Of a DNA stretch of 60,710 bases, positions 11,797 to 20,800 are shown in pieces. Source of the stretch: Pseudomonadota bacterium. GTDB taxonomy: Bacteria; Pseudomonadota; Alphaproteobacteria; Sphingomonadales; Sphingomonadaceae. Within the stretch, counting starts at the first letter, position 1. Every line of letters starts with the position of its first letter. The position numbers and the translations under genes were made by a program. Below the pieces are notes generated by a model, which was not told the DNA's origin, did no database searches, and worked only from the letters and a program-made list of their open reading frames with translations. The stretch spans positions 1-60,710 of the forward strand of contig JAJZTH010000021.1 of NCBI GenBank assembly GCA_021849075.1, given 5' to 3'.

Positions 11797-13032
11797 TCAG
11801 GCGTTCACAGGCTGCGGCACTGGCGATTTATGCAAGTGCCCACCCAGCATGATCATCTTGATATGATTGGGATCCTGCATGATGCGGACGTCCTGGGTCG
11901 GGTCGCCGTCAACCAGCAGCAGGTCCGCCAGATAACCCGGCTTCACCTGTCCAACTTGCTGTCCCATCAACTGGCCGCCCAGCATGGTCGCAGCGCTGAG
12001 CGCCTGTGCTGGGGTGAAGCCGTAATAAGTGACGAAATGCTCCAGATCGCGCGCATTGCGGCCATGGGGATTGAACGGGAAGCCATAATCGCCGCCCGGC
12101 AAGACACGCACGCCCTTCGCCTTGAGCTTCGGCACCAGCGCCCTTTCCAGTTCCAGCCGTTCGGCCGCGCTCGCCTTCATCGAGGACATGTCAATATGCG
12201 GCGGAGGCGATGCCTCCAGCGCGGCGACAGAAACGCCGGGGCCGGGGGCGTAGAAAATCTGGTCCTTCCTGGCCGCCATAGCGTCGATGGCGGCATCGTC
12301 GGCGAAGGAGCAATGATAGAGAATACGCGCGCCCGCTTCGAGCGCGAGGGCGATGGCGCGCGGCGTATAGGCGTGGGTCGCGATCCACAGGCCCGCCTCC
12401 CTCGCCGCTTCACCGGCCGCCTGCATTTCTGCATCGGTATAGAGAATGTCGGCCGACGATCCAGGCTTGAGCGCATCCTCGCCGGAGATGACCAGCTTCA
12501 GCGACTTGACGCCCTCGCCCGCGCAATAAGCGACGAAGGCGCGCATCGCATCGGGACCACGGCCATTAAACACATCGCCGGTTTCAACGCCCTCCTCCCC
12601 TTCCGGGCTACGCTCCAGCGTCGAAGGGACGAGGCGGGGACCGGGCGTTTCGCCCGCCTCGATCGCGCGGGCCAGTTCCGGTTCGATCTGGTCGCCCAAC
12701 GCGCCTGCCGAATAAAGGCTGGTATAGCCATGGTCGAGCAGCACGCGAGCGTTGCGCCAGGCGGCGACCTTCAACTCTTCAGGCGGTAGAATGAACTGGT
12801 GATAGATTTTTTCGACCGAGCTGCCCCAGGTCAGATGAGTGTGGGCATCCACCATGCCGGGTATCAACGTCCCACCCTGACCGTCGATAACGACGTCGGC
12901 CTCCACGGCCGAAATCGCCGCATCATCATGCAGAATGGCAGCAATCTTGTCGCCTTCGACGACAACCGCGCCGGGCGCGGGCGGGCTGCCCGTTCCGTCG
13001 AAGATGGCGATGTTGCGGATCAGTTGCCGCAC
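11797..13032 (-). CDS. Metal-dependent amidohydrolase
   Basis: 411 aa, amidohydrolase-superfamily TIM barrel with the small flanking beta-domain (IDGQGGTLIPGMVDAHTHL and VKPGYLADLLLVDGDP). Metal-site residues visible are H64 and H66 (DAHTH), K179 (SLKLVIS, possible carboxylated Lys), H220 (ATHAYT), H240 (YHCSF) and D315 (GGDYGF). No signal peptide. It is the first gene after the LysR gene, 16 bp before the monooxygenase gene. Members hydrolyse amides, lactones or cyclic C-C/C-N bonds. In this operon it might open a lactone or a ring-cleavage product. The substrate cannot be told from sequence. Confidence 0.87.
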   Translation of the reverse strand: MRQLIRNIAIFDGTGSPPAPGAVVVEGDKIAAILHDDAAISAVEADVVIDGQGGTLIPGMVDAHTHLTWGSSVEKIYHQFILPPEELKVAAWRNARVLLDHGYTSLYSAGALGDQIEPELARAIEAGETPGPRLVPSTLERSPEGEEGVETGDVFNGRGPDAMRAFVAYCAGEGVKSLKLVISGEDALKPGSSADILYTDAEMQAAGEAAREAGLWIATHAYTPRAIALALEAGARILYHCSFADDAAIDAMAARKDQIFYAPGPGVSVAALEASPPPHIDMSSMKASAAERLELERALVPKLKAKGVRVLPGGDYGFPFNPHGRNARDLEHFVTYYGFTPAQALSAATMLGGQLMGQQVGQVKPGYLADLLLVDGDPTQDVRIMQDPNHIKMIMLGGHLHKSPVPQPVNA

Positions 13033-13083
13033 GGTCTGCTCTCCCGAAGTCTCTTGTCGGGATGCTTATGCGCCGTCCCATGC

Positions 13084-13130
13084 CAAAAGAATAATAATGA
13101 TTTTTTGGATCGTCATAGTTTCTCACTATG
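13084..13130 (-). promoter_or_regulatory. LysR-type box and AT-rich promoter for the catabolic operon
   Basis: The 17-bp perfect inverted repeat CATAGTTTCTCACTATG (13114-13130) fits the LysR-type T-N11-A pattern. It lies within the last codons of the upstream lysR gene. On the minus strand a TATTAT -10-like hexamer follows at 13096-13091 in unusually AT-rich DNA, with no good -35, which is typical of activator-dependent promoters. The predicted transcript start (about 13084) would place the box around -38. Function is inferred; the palindrome is directly seen. Confidence 0.6.
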
Positions 13131-14009
13131 GATGAGCGTGTCGAACAAGGCTTCGCCCAGTCGCGACAGGCGACCGCCAGCCAGCCGGCGCACGCCGATG
13201 CTGCGCGGAAATCCCGCTTCCTCGATGCGGATCGCACGCAGCACGCCAATCGACAGTTCCGCCGAAGCAACCTGCATTGGCAGGATGGTGACGCGCTGGC
13301 TGCCCCGCACGATCGCCTTGGTGGTGAGCAAAGAGTCGCACCGGATGATGTCCTGCGGCACCGGGATGTCAGCGGTCATGAACAGGGCGTCGACCTGCCG
13401 CCGGAATGCGCCGCGCGCTTCAGGCAAAACCCAGCGCATCAACCCGGTGGCGCGCAGGGAGATGGATGCGGGCAGATGATCATTTTGCCTTCCCACGATC
13501 AGCGCAAAGGGATCGCGCGAAAAAGTGCGCTCCTCTATCCCTTCAGGCGGCTGTTCGATACCAGTGGTGACAAAGGCGAGTTCGATCTCACCACGATGAA
13601 GCATGGCGGCCAGATCATGATCGGGCCGCTCCACCACATGCAAGGCGAAGCGGCCAATGCGCGCCTCCAGAGTCTTGATCGCATTTGGCAGCAGACTGAC
13701 CAGCGCGCCCGGCGTGCCCCCGATACGCAATGGTCCCGCAACACCGGCACTGGCCAGGTTCACCTCGGCCTGCACATCCGCCAGCAGGCTGTCGATCGCC
13801 TCTGCGCGACGCAACAACGCCTGCCCCTCTGGCGTCAGTTGGATGCCGCTGCGCGATCGTTCGAACAGGGATGCGCCAAGCGATTGTTCAAGTTGAGCGA
13901 TAGCGTTGGAAACAGACGGTTGCGAGATGTTGAGAGCGCGCGCGCCGCCACTGATGCTATTGGCGCGGCACACCGCCAGAAAGGTGCGGATGGCGCGCGG
14001 ATCGATCAT
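13113..14009 (-). CDS. LysR-family regulator of the adjacent catabolic operon
   Basis: 298 aa. The N-terminal winged HTH (about 1-60: FLAVCRANSISGGARALNISQPSVSNAIAQLEQ) and a substrate-binding domain (about 90-290, beginning GPLRIGGTPGALVSLLP) are complete. Its ATG overlaps the dehydratase stop by ATGA, and its 3' end contains the palindrome described at 13114-13130, so it probably controls both itself and the downstream amidohydrolase-to-rhamnosidase genes. The likely inducer is the pathway substrate or an intermediate. The Herbaspirillum naringenin genes are also controlled by a LysR protein (FdeR), which fits but does not prove the analogy. Confidence 0.9.
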   Translation of the reverse strand: MIDPRAIRTFLAVCRANSISGGARALNISQPSVSNAIAQLEQSLGASLFERSRSGIQLTPEGQALLRRAEAIDSLLADVQAEVNLASAGVAGPLRIGGTPGALVSLLPNAIKTLEARIGRFALHVVERPDHDLAAMLHRGEIELAFVTTGIEQPPEGIEERTFSRDPFALIVGRQNDHLPASISLRATGLMRWVLPEARGAFRRQVDALFMTADIPVPQDIIRCDSLLTTKAIVRGSQRVTILPMQVASAELSIGVLRAIRIEEAGFPRSIGVRRLAGGRLSRLGEALFDTLIHSEKL

Positions 14010-14998
14010 GCGTCCGCGCCCGCCAATATTGCGGCATAGGCGGCCGGATCGACATTGGAGCCGGACAAGACGACCACGCTGGCGCCATCGCAGGAAGGGG
14101 CCAGCCCGTTCAACATAGCCGCCAGCGCCACAGCGCCACCCGGCTCCACCACCAGTTTGAGCGCGGAGAAGGCAAAGCGCATTGCTTCTCGCACCTGATC
14201 GTCACTGACGACCAGCCCGCCCGCCAACAACGCCTGATTGATCGGGAAGGTCAGCGCGCCGGGGCTGGGCGCCATCAGCGCGTCGCAAATGCTGCGCGCG
14301 TCGGGCGACACGGTTTCGCGCACGCCGCTGGCCAGCGACCGAGCGGTATCGTCAAAACCGCCCGGCTCCACGCTGTAGAGCGCCGTTTGCGGCGACAGCG
14401 CCTTTACCGCCGTCGCGATCCCGGCCGTCAGCCCGCCTCCCCCGCAACAGACGAGAATCTGACCGACCGACGCATTGACCTCAGCCGCCTGATCGATGAT
14501 TTCCAGTCCGGTGGTCCCCTGCCCGGCGATGATCCATGGATCATCAAAGGAAGGCACCAGCGTCGCCCCCTGGCTCTGCGACAAGGCCGTAGCAATTGCC
14601 TCCCGGCTTTCGGTATGCCGGTCATAAGGCACGACTTCCGCACCCAGCGCACGAGTATTGGCCAGCTTCACTGCCGGCGCATCGGCAGGCATCACGATCG
14701 CCGCGGGAATGCCAAGCAGCTTCGCCGCCGCCGCAACCCCTTGCGCATGATTGCCCGAAGACCAGGCAACGACGCCAGCCGCCCGCTCTCTCACATCCAG
14801 CCGCGCCAACCGATTATAAGCGCCCCGGAATTTGAACGATCCGGTATGTTGCGCACCTTCGAACTTCAGCAGCACCCGTCGGCCACAACGATCGTTGAGC
14901 ACCGCATTTTCCAGCAAGGGCGTCCGCACCGCCGCCGGGGCAATGACGCGGGCGGCGTCCCTGATGTCGTCGATCGTGATGACGGGCGATTGGATCAT
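14006..14998 (-). CDS. PLP-dependent threonine/serine dehydratase
   Basis: 330 aa, catabolic-length (no C-terminal ACT domain) fold-type II PLP enzyme. K56 in TGSFKFRGAYNRL is the Schiff-base lysine, SSGNHAQGVA (80-89) binds the cofactor, and CCGGGGLTAGIA is the phosphate loop. The ATG at 14998 is preferred because AAGGAG lies 6 nt upstream. It would deaminate L-threonine or L-serine to a 2-oxo acid and ammonia; serine/aspartate racemases and hydroxyaspartate dehydratases share this fold. Its ties to the downstream ring-degradation genes are only positional (ATGA overlap with lysR). It is transcribed away from the tetR gene across a 90-bp gap. Confidence 0.88.
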   Translation of the reverse strand: MIQSPVITIDDIRDAARVIAPAAVRTPLLENAVLNDRCGRRVLLKFEGAQHTGSFKFRGAYNRLARLDVRERAAGVVAWSSGNHAQGVAAAAKLLGIPAAIVMPADAPAVKLANTRALGAEVVPYDRHTESREAIATALSQSQGATLVPSFDDPWIIAGQGTTGLEIIDQAAEVNASVGQILVCCGGGGLTAGIATAVKALSPQTALYSVEPGGFDDTARSLASGVRETVSPDARSICDALMAPSPGALTFPINQALLAGGLVVSDDQVREAMRFAFSALKLVVEPGGAVALAAMLNGLAPSCDGASVVVLSGSNVDPAAYAAILAGADA

Positions 14999-15090
14999 GC
15001 GCGGCTCCTTCATTTCCAATAACCTCTAGCGGCCGACCAGGACAGGGAGAAGCCGCAACCATCACGCCCCGGATATTTGATGACCAACAG

Positions 15091-15130
15091 TGGACAGTGC
15101 CTCCCCCCTCACCTATATACCGACCGGTAT
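15091..15130 (+). promoter_or_regulatory. tetR promoter with overlapping operator, possibly leaderless
   Basis: A TGGACA -35 (15091-15096), a 17-bp spacer and a TATATA -10 (15114-15119) are directly readable. The near-palindrome ATACCGACCGGTAT (15117-15130; 12 of 14 positions symmetric) overlaps the -10 and the ATG at 15129. The predicted transcript start falls at about 15126-15129, so the message may begin at or next to the start codon. This fits autorepression by the TetR product. Confidence 0.7.
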
Positions 15131-15740
15131 GAATAGCGCAGTCGAACCTGTCACCAGAGGACGCCCGCGGGAATTCGATCCCGAGGAAGCCCTGTCGGCC
15201 GCCCTTCAGGTCTTTTGGGAAAAGGGCTATGAGGGCGCGTCCCTGGCTGAGTTGACCGAGGCGATGGGCATCACCAAGCCCAGCCTTTACGCCTGTTTCG
15301 GCAATAAGGAAGCGCTGTTTCACAAGGCGCTCGACCTGTATGAGCGCGACAAGCTCTGTTATATGCGGGCTGCCATGGAGGAGCCTACGGCCCGGGCCGT
15401 GGCCGAACGCTTGTTGCGCGGTACGCTGCAGATTCAGACTGGTGGCGATGATCCGCGGGCTTGCCTTGGCGTCATCAGCATGGTTGCCTGCACGACGCAG
15501 GCAGAGTCGATCAAGAGCGATGTGATCGCGCGCCGCGCGTCCTCCGACAGAGCCCTGATCGAACGGCTGGAACGCGCCAGGGCCGAAGGCGATCTGCCTG
15601 CCGGCGTCGAACCGGCAGCCCTGGCAAGCTATGTCATGGCCGTGATGCAGGGTATGGGCGTTCAGGCCAGCGCCGGCGCCACCCCCACCCAACTGGCGCA
15701 ACTGGTCGAAACTACGATGGCGATGTGGCCTACCAGCTAA
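15129..15740 (+). CDS. TetR/AcrR-family repressor of the RND efflux operon
   Basis: 203 aa from ATG 15129. An in-frame GTG at 15090 would add 13 residues but lies upstream of the predicted promoter -10. The HTH spans about residues 20-65 (ALSAALQVFWEKGYEGAS, then ELTEAMGITKPSLYACFGNKEAL). The C-terminal ligand domain ends VMQGMGVQASAGATPTQLAQLVETTM, as in AcrR-like regulators. No Shine-Dalgarno precedes the ATG, consistent with leaderless expression. It precedes an efflux operon in the same direction, and the same operator type occurs at both promoters, so it most likely represses itself and the pump. Confidence 0.9.
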   Translation: MNSAVEPVTRGRPREFDPEEALSAALQVFWEKGYEGASLAELTEAMGITKPSLYACFGNKEALFHKALDLYERDKLCYMRAAMEEPTARAVAERLLRGTLQIQTGGDDPRACLGVISMVACTTQAESIKSDVIARRASSDRALIERLERARAEGDLPAGVEPAALASYVMAVMQGMGVQASAGATPTQLAQLVETTMAMWPTS

Positions 15741-15803
15741 ACCGGATGAAATCGCACGTTCAGCCACGGTACAGAAAATTTTACCAGGCGGTACAGAAAG
15801 CGG

Positions 15804-15842
15804 TTGACGCAATGCAGCATCTCATTATATACCGATAAGTAT
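15804..15842 (+). promoter_or_regulatory. Efflux operon promoter with TetR operator
   Basis: TTGACG (-35, 15804-15809), 16-bp spacer and TATATA (-10, 15826-15831) form a good sigma-70 promoter. ATACCGATAAGTAT (15829-15842) overlaps the -10 exactly as the operator does at tetR, sharing the left half ATACCGA and the GTAT right end. A tiny frame MKSG begins at 15841. Transcription from here would give a leader of about 250 nt before the 16095 gene. Confidence 0.7.
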
Positions 15843-15879
15843 GAAATCCGGTTGAGGCGTCGCCCTCGAAGGAGGCTCC

Positions 15880-15903
15880 ATGCATATCATCTGTACACGC
15901 TAA
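15880..15903 (+). CDS. Possible seven-codon leader cistron MHIICTR
   Basis: An ATG at 15880 follows a full AAGGAGG Shine-Dalgarno (15869-15875), the strongest ribosome site in this leader, and encodes MHIICTR then TAA. It lies about 40 nt downstream of the predicted transcript start of the pump operon. Such short well-started frames upstream of resistance or efflux genes often act as leader peptides that couple ribosome stalling to mRNA folding. No homologue is known to me, and expression is unproven. Confidence 0.4.
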   Translation: MHIICTR

Positions 15904-16094
15904 TCGACTGACATCGATCGCGCGGCGCGCCCGTGTGCGCTCGCGACATTCTTCATCGTCTGGCCATAGCGGTTGGGGTGCGCCCCGATGCCTGTGGCCT
16001 GCGCAATCCTGTAGCCAAAAGGGTTCGGGAAAGGACTGCATGCGCCCATGAGAGCGCAGGCCGCCGGATTGCGTGCAAATCAGGGGACTGGACC
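15904..16094 (+). promoter_or_regulatory. Structured mRNA leader with competing inverted repeats
   Basis: This is the rest of the 354-bp gap before the efflux operon. It holds a GGGGTGCGCCCC hairpin (15975-15986), a 9-bp perfect repeat pair GGCCTGCGC/GCGCAGGCC (15996-16004 with 16054-16062) and an overlapping rival pair GCGCAATCC/GGATTGCG (16001-16009 with 16066-16073). TGCGC/GCGCA (16041-16045 with 16054-16058) is another option. The arms are mutually exclusive, an arrangement seen in attenuators. No U-tract follows, so any control would more likely be translational. Confidence 0.4.
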
Positions 16095-16496
16095 ATGGCT
16101 TATATCGATTTTGCCCAGCCGCTGCCGGCGGTTGGGGACGGCATCTCCTTGCCTGCGATCCGGGAGAGGATCAGGGCGGTCGCAACCGGCTTTTCGCCGA
16201 TGGAATGGCAGATCGTGCGGCTTGCGCGCACGGACGGCCGCGCTTCGCTGCGCGAACCGGGCCGCTGGTCGCGACTGAAGACCATGATTTTTGGCACCCA
16301 GCCTCATTTCAGGCTGGCGGATGGAAAGCTGGAAGCGCTGCGTAGGCTGGCGGTCGAAGCCTGGTATGACGGTTTTGCCGTCCGTCCCTCCGCCATCCGC
16401 GATTTTAAAAAAGCCGGCTTCAGCGACGGGCAGCTCGAAACGCTGCTGACCGCCGTCAATGCCGAGCGCCATCATTTCAAAGGGACTTACGCATGA
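16095..16496 (+). CDS. Uncharacterised 133-aa protein, first full gene of efflux operon
   Basis: The ATG at 16095 has AGGGG upstream, and the stop overlaps the adaptor gene's start as ATGA. The protein is soluble, with no signal or membrane segment. It reads as mostly helical with a conserved-looking core (FSPMEWQIVRLARTDGRASL, then LEALRRLAVEAWYDGF) and a C-terminal helix (DGQLETLLTAVNAERH). I do not recognise the family. Placement between a TetR-controlled leader and an RND pump, with translational coupling, points to a role in regulating or accompanying the pump, but this is inference. Confidence 0.75.
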   Translation: MAYIDFAQPLPAVGDGISLPAIRERIRAVATGFSPMEWQIVRLARTDGRASLREPGRWSRLKTMIFGTQPHFRLADGKLEALRRLAVEAWYDGFAVRPSAIRDFKKAGFSDGQLETLLTAVNAERHHFKGTYA

Positions 16497-17752
16497 ATAT
16501 GATCGCAAAGATCGACACCGATGTGGAGGGCGACGCAACGCGCGCTGGTACGAAGCGTTGGCGCACCCGGCATCTGGCCTGGGCGGCGCTGGGCATTGCT
16601 GTTCTGGGCGGCGCCAGCTGGAAATATCTGGGCCAGTCCGAAGCACAGGCGTCGGCCGCGCCGCTGGCGGCAGTCGGCGTGTCCGCCCCGCTCGCCCGCA
16701 GCGTGACGCAATGGGATGATTATGTCGGCCGCTTCGCGCCCAGCCAGACGGTGGAAATCCGTCCGCGCGTATCGGGCGCTGTGACGGCCATTCACTTCCG
16801 CGACGGCGATTTCGTCCGTCAGGGACAATTGCTCTTCACCATCGATCAGCGCCCCTTCCTCGCCGCCCTTGCCGAAGCGCGGGCAAGCAGCGCATCGGCT
16901 CGCAGTGCGCTGCTGCTGGCGCAGAATGATTATGCCCGCGTCCAGCGGCTGAGCGGCGACGAGGCCGTATCTGCCAGCGAAGTGGATGCGTTGCGCTCTC
17001 GCCTTCAGGCAGCGCAGGCCGCCCTTGCAGGCGCGCAGGCGCGCGAACGCAGCCGGGCGCTGGACGTTGAGTTTACGCAGGTTCGCGCGCCCATTTCGGG
17101 CCGCGTTTCCGACCGCCGCGTCGACATCGGCAATCTGGTCGCCGGCGCGGAAGGTACGGGCGCGACTCTGCTGACCACGGTCAACAAGCTCGATCCCATC
17201 TATTTCAACTTCGATGCGTCCGAAGCGCTGTACCTGAAGTCGCAACGCGACAAGGGGGCGGAAGGCGCGGTCGAAGTGCGCTTGCAGGATGAGTCCGACT
17301 ATAATCATCAGGGCCGGCTCGACTTCACCGACAATGGGCTTGATCCGCGGTCTGGCACGATCCGCATTCGCGCCGTTTTCGACAATCCGGGCAATTTCCT
17401 GACCCCAGGCATGTTCGGCAACATGCGCCTTGCCAATGGCGGCAAGGCGAACGCCCTGCTTGTTCCGGACGAGGCGATCCAGTCCGATCAGGCGCGCAAG
17501 ACCGTGTTGGTGGTCGACAAGGACGATAATGTGACGGCAAAGCCGGTCGAGCTTGGTCCGATTGTCGACGGGCTGCGGATCATCCGGTCGGGCCTAAGCC
17601 CGCAGGACCGGGTGATCATATCCAACATTCAGGCGGCGATGCCCGGCGCAAAGGTAGCGGTGAAACCGGCCGCGATCCGGCCGGCCCCCGCCCCGGTCAC
17701 GCCGGTCGACGGCACGGCCACGGTGGCGGCGCAGGCGACTTTCACCCGGTAA
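16493..17752 (+). CDS. RND efflux periplasmic adaptor (MexA/AcrA-like)
   Basis: 419 aa membrane-fusion protein. A single N-terminal membrane anchor (about 25-43, LAWAALGIAVLGGASW) is followed by a barrel-sandwich half (VEIRPRVSGAVTAIHFRDGDFVRQG), an alpha-helical hairpin (about 120-175), the second lipoyl half (VRAPISGRVSDRRVDIGNLV) and the beta-barrel (PIYFNFDASEALYL). The C-terminus carries VPDEAIQSDQARKTVLVVD, a typical membrane-proximal domain. It links the inner-membrane pump (next gene) with the outer-membrane channel. ATGA coupling with the upstream unknown gene shows one operon. Confidence 0.94.
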   Translation: MNMIAKIDTDVEGDATRAGTKRWRTRHLAWAALGIAVLGGASWKYLGQSEAQASAAPLAAVGVSAPLARSVTQWDDYVGRFAPSQTVEIRPRVSGAVTAIHFRDGDFVRQGQLLFTIDQRPFLAALAEARASSASARSALLLAQNDYARVQRLSGDEAVSASEVDALRSRLQAAQAALAGAQARERSRALDVEFTQVRAPISGRVSDRRVDIGNLVAGAEGTGATLLTTVNKLDPIYFNFDASEALYLKSQRDKGAEGAVEVRLQDESDYNHQGRLDFTDNGLDPRSGTIRIRAVFDNPGNFLTPGMFGNMRLANGGKANALLVPDEAIQSDQARKTVLVVDKDDNVTAKPVELGPIVDGLRIIRSGLSPQDRVIISNIQAAMPGAKVAVKPAAIRPAPAPVTPVDGTATVAAQATFTR

Positions 17753-17846
17753 ACCGCGCCTCGCGCAAAACCGAATATGACCCACGCCCGTGATCCGGCC
17801 CCCGCCGGATCGCGCGGCATCCCTTTCGTTCGCAAAGGATGATCCG

Positions 17847-20800
17847 ATGCGCTTCTCCCGTTTCTTCATCGACCGGCCGATCTTCGCCGCCGTGATCGCG
17901 GTGGTCATCACCGTGGTCGGTGCGCTGGCCTTCATCGGCCTGCCGGTATCCCAATATCCCGACATCGTACCGCCCACGGTCACGGTGTCCGCACAATATC
18001 CCGGCGCATCGGCGGAGACGGTCGCGTCGACCGTGGCCGCACCGATCGAACAGGAAATCAACGGCGTCGACGACATGCTCTACCAGAGCAGCCAGTCGAC
18101 CGGCGATGGCAAGGTGGTCATCACCGTCACCTTCAAGATCGGCACCGACCTCGACGCCGCGCAGGTGCTGGTGCAGAACCGCGTCGCCGTCGCCACGCCG
18201 CGTCTGCCCGAAGAAGTGCAGCGTCTGGGCGTCGTCACCCGCAAGACCACGCCCGAATTCCTGATGGTCGTGAATTTGCAGTCGCCCGACGGCACGTTCG
18301 ATCGCGACTATATCTCCAACTATGCGCTGACGCAGGTGCGTGACAGACTGGCTCGTCTGGATGGCGTGGGCGATGTCCAGATGTTCGGATCGCGCGACTA
18401 TGCGATGCGCATCTGGATCGATCCCGATCGCGCCGCCGCGCTGGACCTGACCGCGGGCGAGATCGTGTCAGCCCTGCGCGCGCAGAATGTGCAGGTATCG
18501 GCAGGCTCGATCGGCCAGCCGCCCTATGACCGTGGCGAAGCCTTCCAGCTTGGCGTGGAAATGCAGGGGCGCCTGAATACGCCGGCGCAGTTCTCGGACA
18601 TTGTGATCCGGTCCGACGCAGACGGCCGCCAGGTGCGCGTGCGCGACGTCGCCCGCGTCGAACTGGGCGCGCAGGATTATGGCACCAACACCTATCTTTC
18701 CAACAAGCCCACCGTCGTCATCGCGACGATGCAGCGCCCCGGCTCCAACGCGCTCGACGCAGCGGAGAAGGTAAAGGCGGAGATGGAGCAACTGTCCAAG
18801 CGCTTCCCCAAGGGCCTGGAATATAGCATCATCTACAACCCGACCGAGTTTATCAGCCAGTCGATCGACGCCGTCTATCACACTCTGATCGAAGCGGTGC
18901 TGCTGGTCGTGCTCGTCATTCTGGTTTTCCTGCAAAACTGGCGCGCGGCGATCATCCCGATCATCGCCATCCCGGTGTCGCTGATCGGTACGGCGGCGAT
19001 CCTTGCGGGTCTTGGCTATTCCCTCAACAACCTGTCGCTTTTCGGTTTGGTCCTCGCCATCGGCATCGTCGTCGACGACGCCATCGTCGTGGTCGAGAAT
19101 GTCGAGCGCAATATCGAACATGGCATGTCGCCGCTGGAGGCCGCGCGTGTCTCCATGGATGAGGTATCGACGGCGCTGATCGCTATCGTGCTGGTGCTGT
19201 GCGCGGTGTTCGTGCCGACGCTCTTCATCACCGGCATTTCGGGCGCCTTCTACCAGCAGTTCGCCGTCACCATCTCGACCGCGACCGTCATCTCGCTGAT
19301 CCTGTCGCTTACCCTGTCGCCGGCCGCCGCAGCCTTGCTGCTCAAGCCCAAGCACGGCCCGCGCGACCGCAGCGGCGATCCGGTCTGGCGGCAGAAGCTG
19401 GGCGTGGCTGTCGATGCGTTCAACACCGGTTTCGACCGGATGAGCGCAGGCTATGGCCGCCTCACCCGCTTCCTCGTTGCTCGTCCCAAGAAGATGCTGC
19501 TGACCTATGCCGGCCTGATCGCCGCCACCATCGCCCTGTTCTGGGTGACGCCCGGCGGCTTCATCCCGGCGCAGGATCAGGGCTATTTCCTGGCCGTCGT
19601 GCAGTTACCCTCCGGCGCATCGCTGGAACGCACGGACAAGGTGACGCGCGAAGTCGCGGCCAAAATCCTGCCGATCAAGGGCCTGCGCGGCGCGGTGATG
19701 TTCGCCGGTTTCCACGGTCCTTCGCAGACGCAGGCGCCCAACAGCGCGGCGATCTATTTCCCCTTCAAGAGCTTTGCCGAACGCAAGGAGGAAGGCGTCA
19801 CCTATGCCGGCATCATGGAACAGGCGAACAAAGCGGTCGCCGGCTATGACAAGGCGCGCATCCTGCTCGTGCCCCCGCCGCTCATCCAGGGCATCGGTTC
19901 GGCCGGCGGCTATCGCATGATGCTGGAGGACCGTGAGGATCGCGGTTACGCGGAACTCAACAAGGTTGCGCAGGACATGATCGCCAAGGCGAACCAGTCC
20001 CCCAGCCTGGCCATGGTCTACACCCTGTTCGACGTCGGCACGCCGCGCGTCTATGCAGACGTCGACCGGCGCAAGGCCGACCTGCTGGGCGTCCCGCCCG
20101 AACGCATCTTCGAAGCGATGCAGGTCTATCTGGGGTCGGCGTTCGTCAACGACTTCAATCTGCTGGGCCGCACCTATCGCGTGACCGCGCAGGCCGATGC
20201 CGATCATCGCGGCACGGTGGCCGACATCGCCAACCTGAAGACCCGGTCGAACAGCGGCCAGATGGTGCCGATCGGCTCCGTCTCCACCTTCAAGGACAAG
20301 ACTGGTCCCTATCGCGTGGTTCGCTACAACCTGCTGCCGGCGGTGGAAATCGACGGTGACACGGCGCCGGGCTATTCGTCGGGTCAGTCGCTGACCACCA
20401 TGGAGAAGCTCGCCGCAGCGGCTCCTGCCGGTTACAGTGGCGAATGGACGGGCGTAGCCTATCAGCAGGTCAGCGCGGGCAACACCGCCGGGCTTGTCTT
20501 CGGCATGGCGGTGTTCTTCGTCTTCCTAGTGCTGGCGGCGCAATATGAAAGCCTGACGCTGCCGCTGTCGATCATCCTGATCGTGCCGATGTGCCTGTTC
20601 GCGGCCATGCTGGGCGTGAACCTGCGCGGAATGGACAATAATATCCTGACGCAAATCGGTCTGGTCGTGCTGATCGCGCTTGCTGCGAAGAACGCCATCC
20701 TGGTGGTCGAATTCGCCAAGCAGGCGGAAGAGGAACAGAGCCTGTCGACGGTCGAAGCCGCCGTTCAGGCTGCGCAGACCCGTCTGCGTCCGATCCTGAT

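Noticed and set aside
15933..16094. Earlier start for the 133-aa gene
   Set aside because: The extra residues are Cys/Arg-rich without pattern, there is no good ribosome site, and they would cover the structured leader. ATG 16095 has AGGGG upstream.
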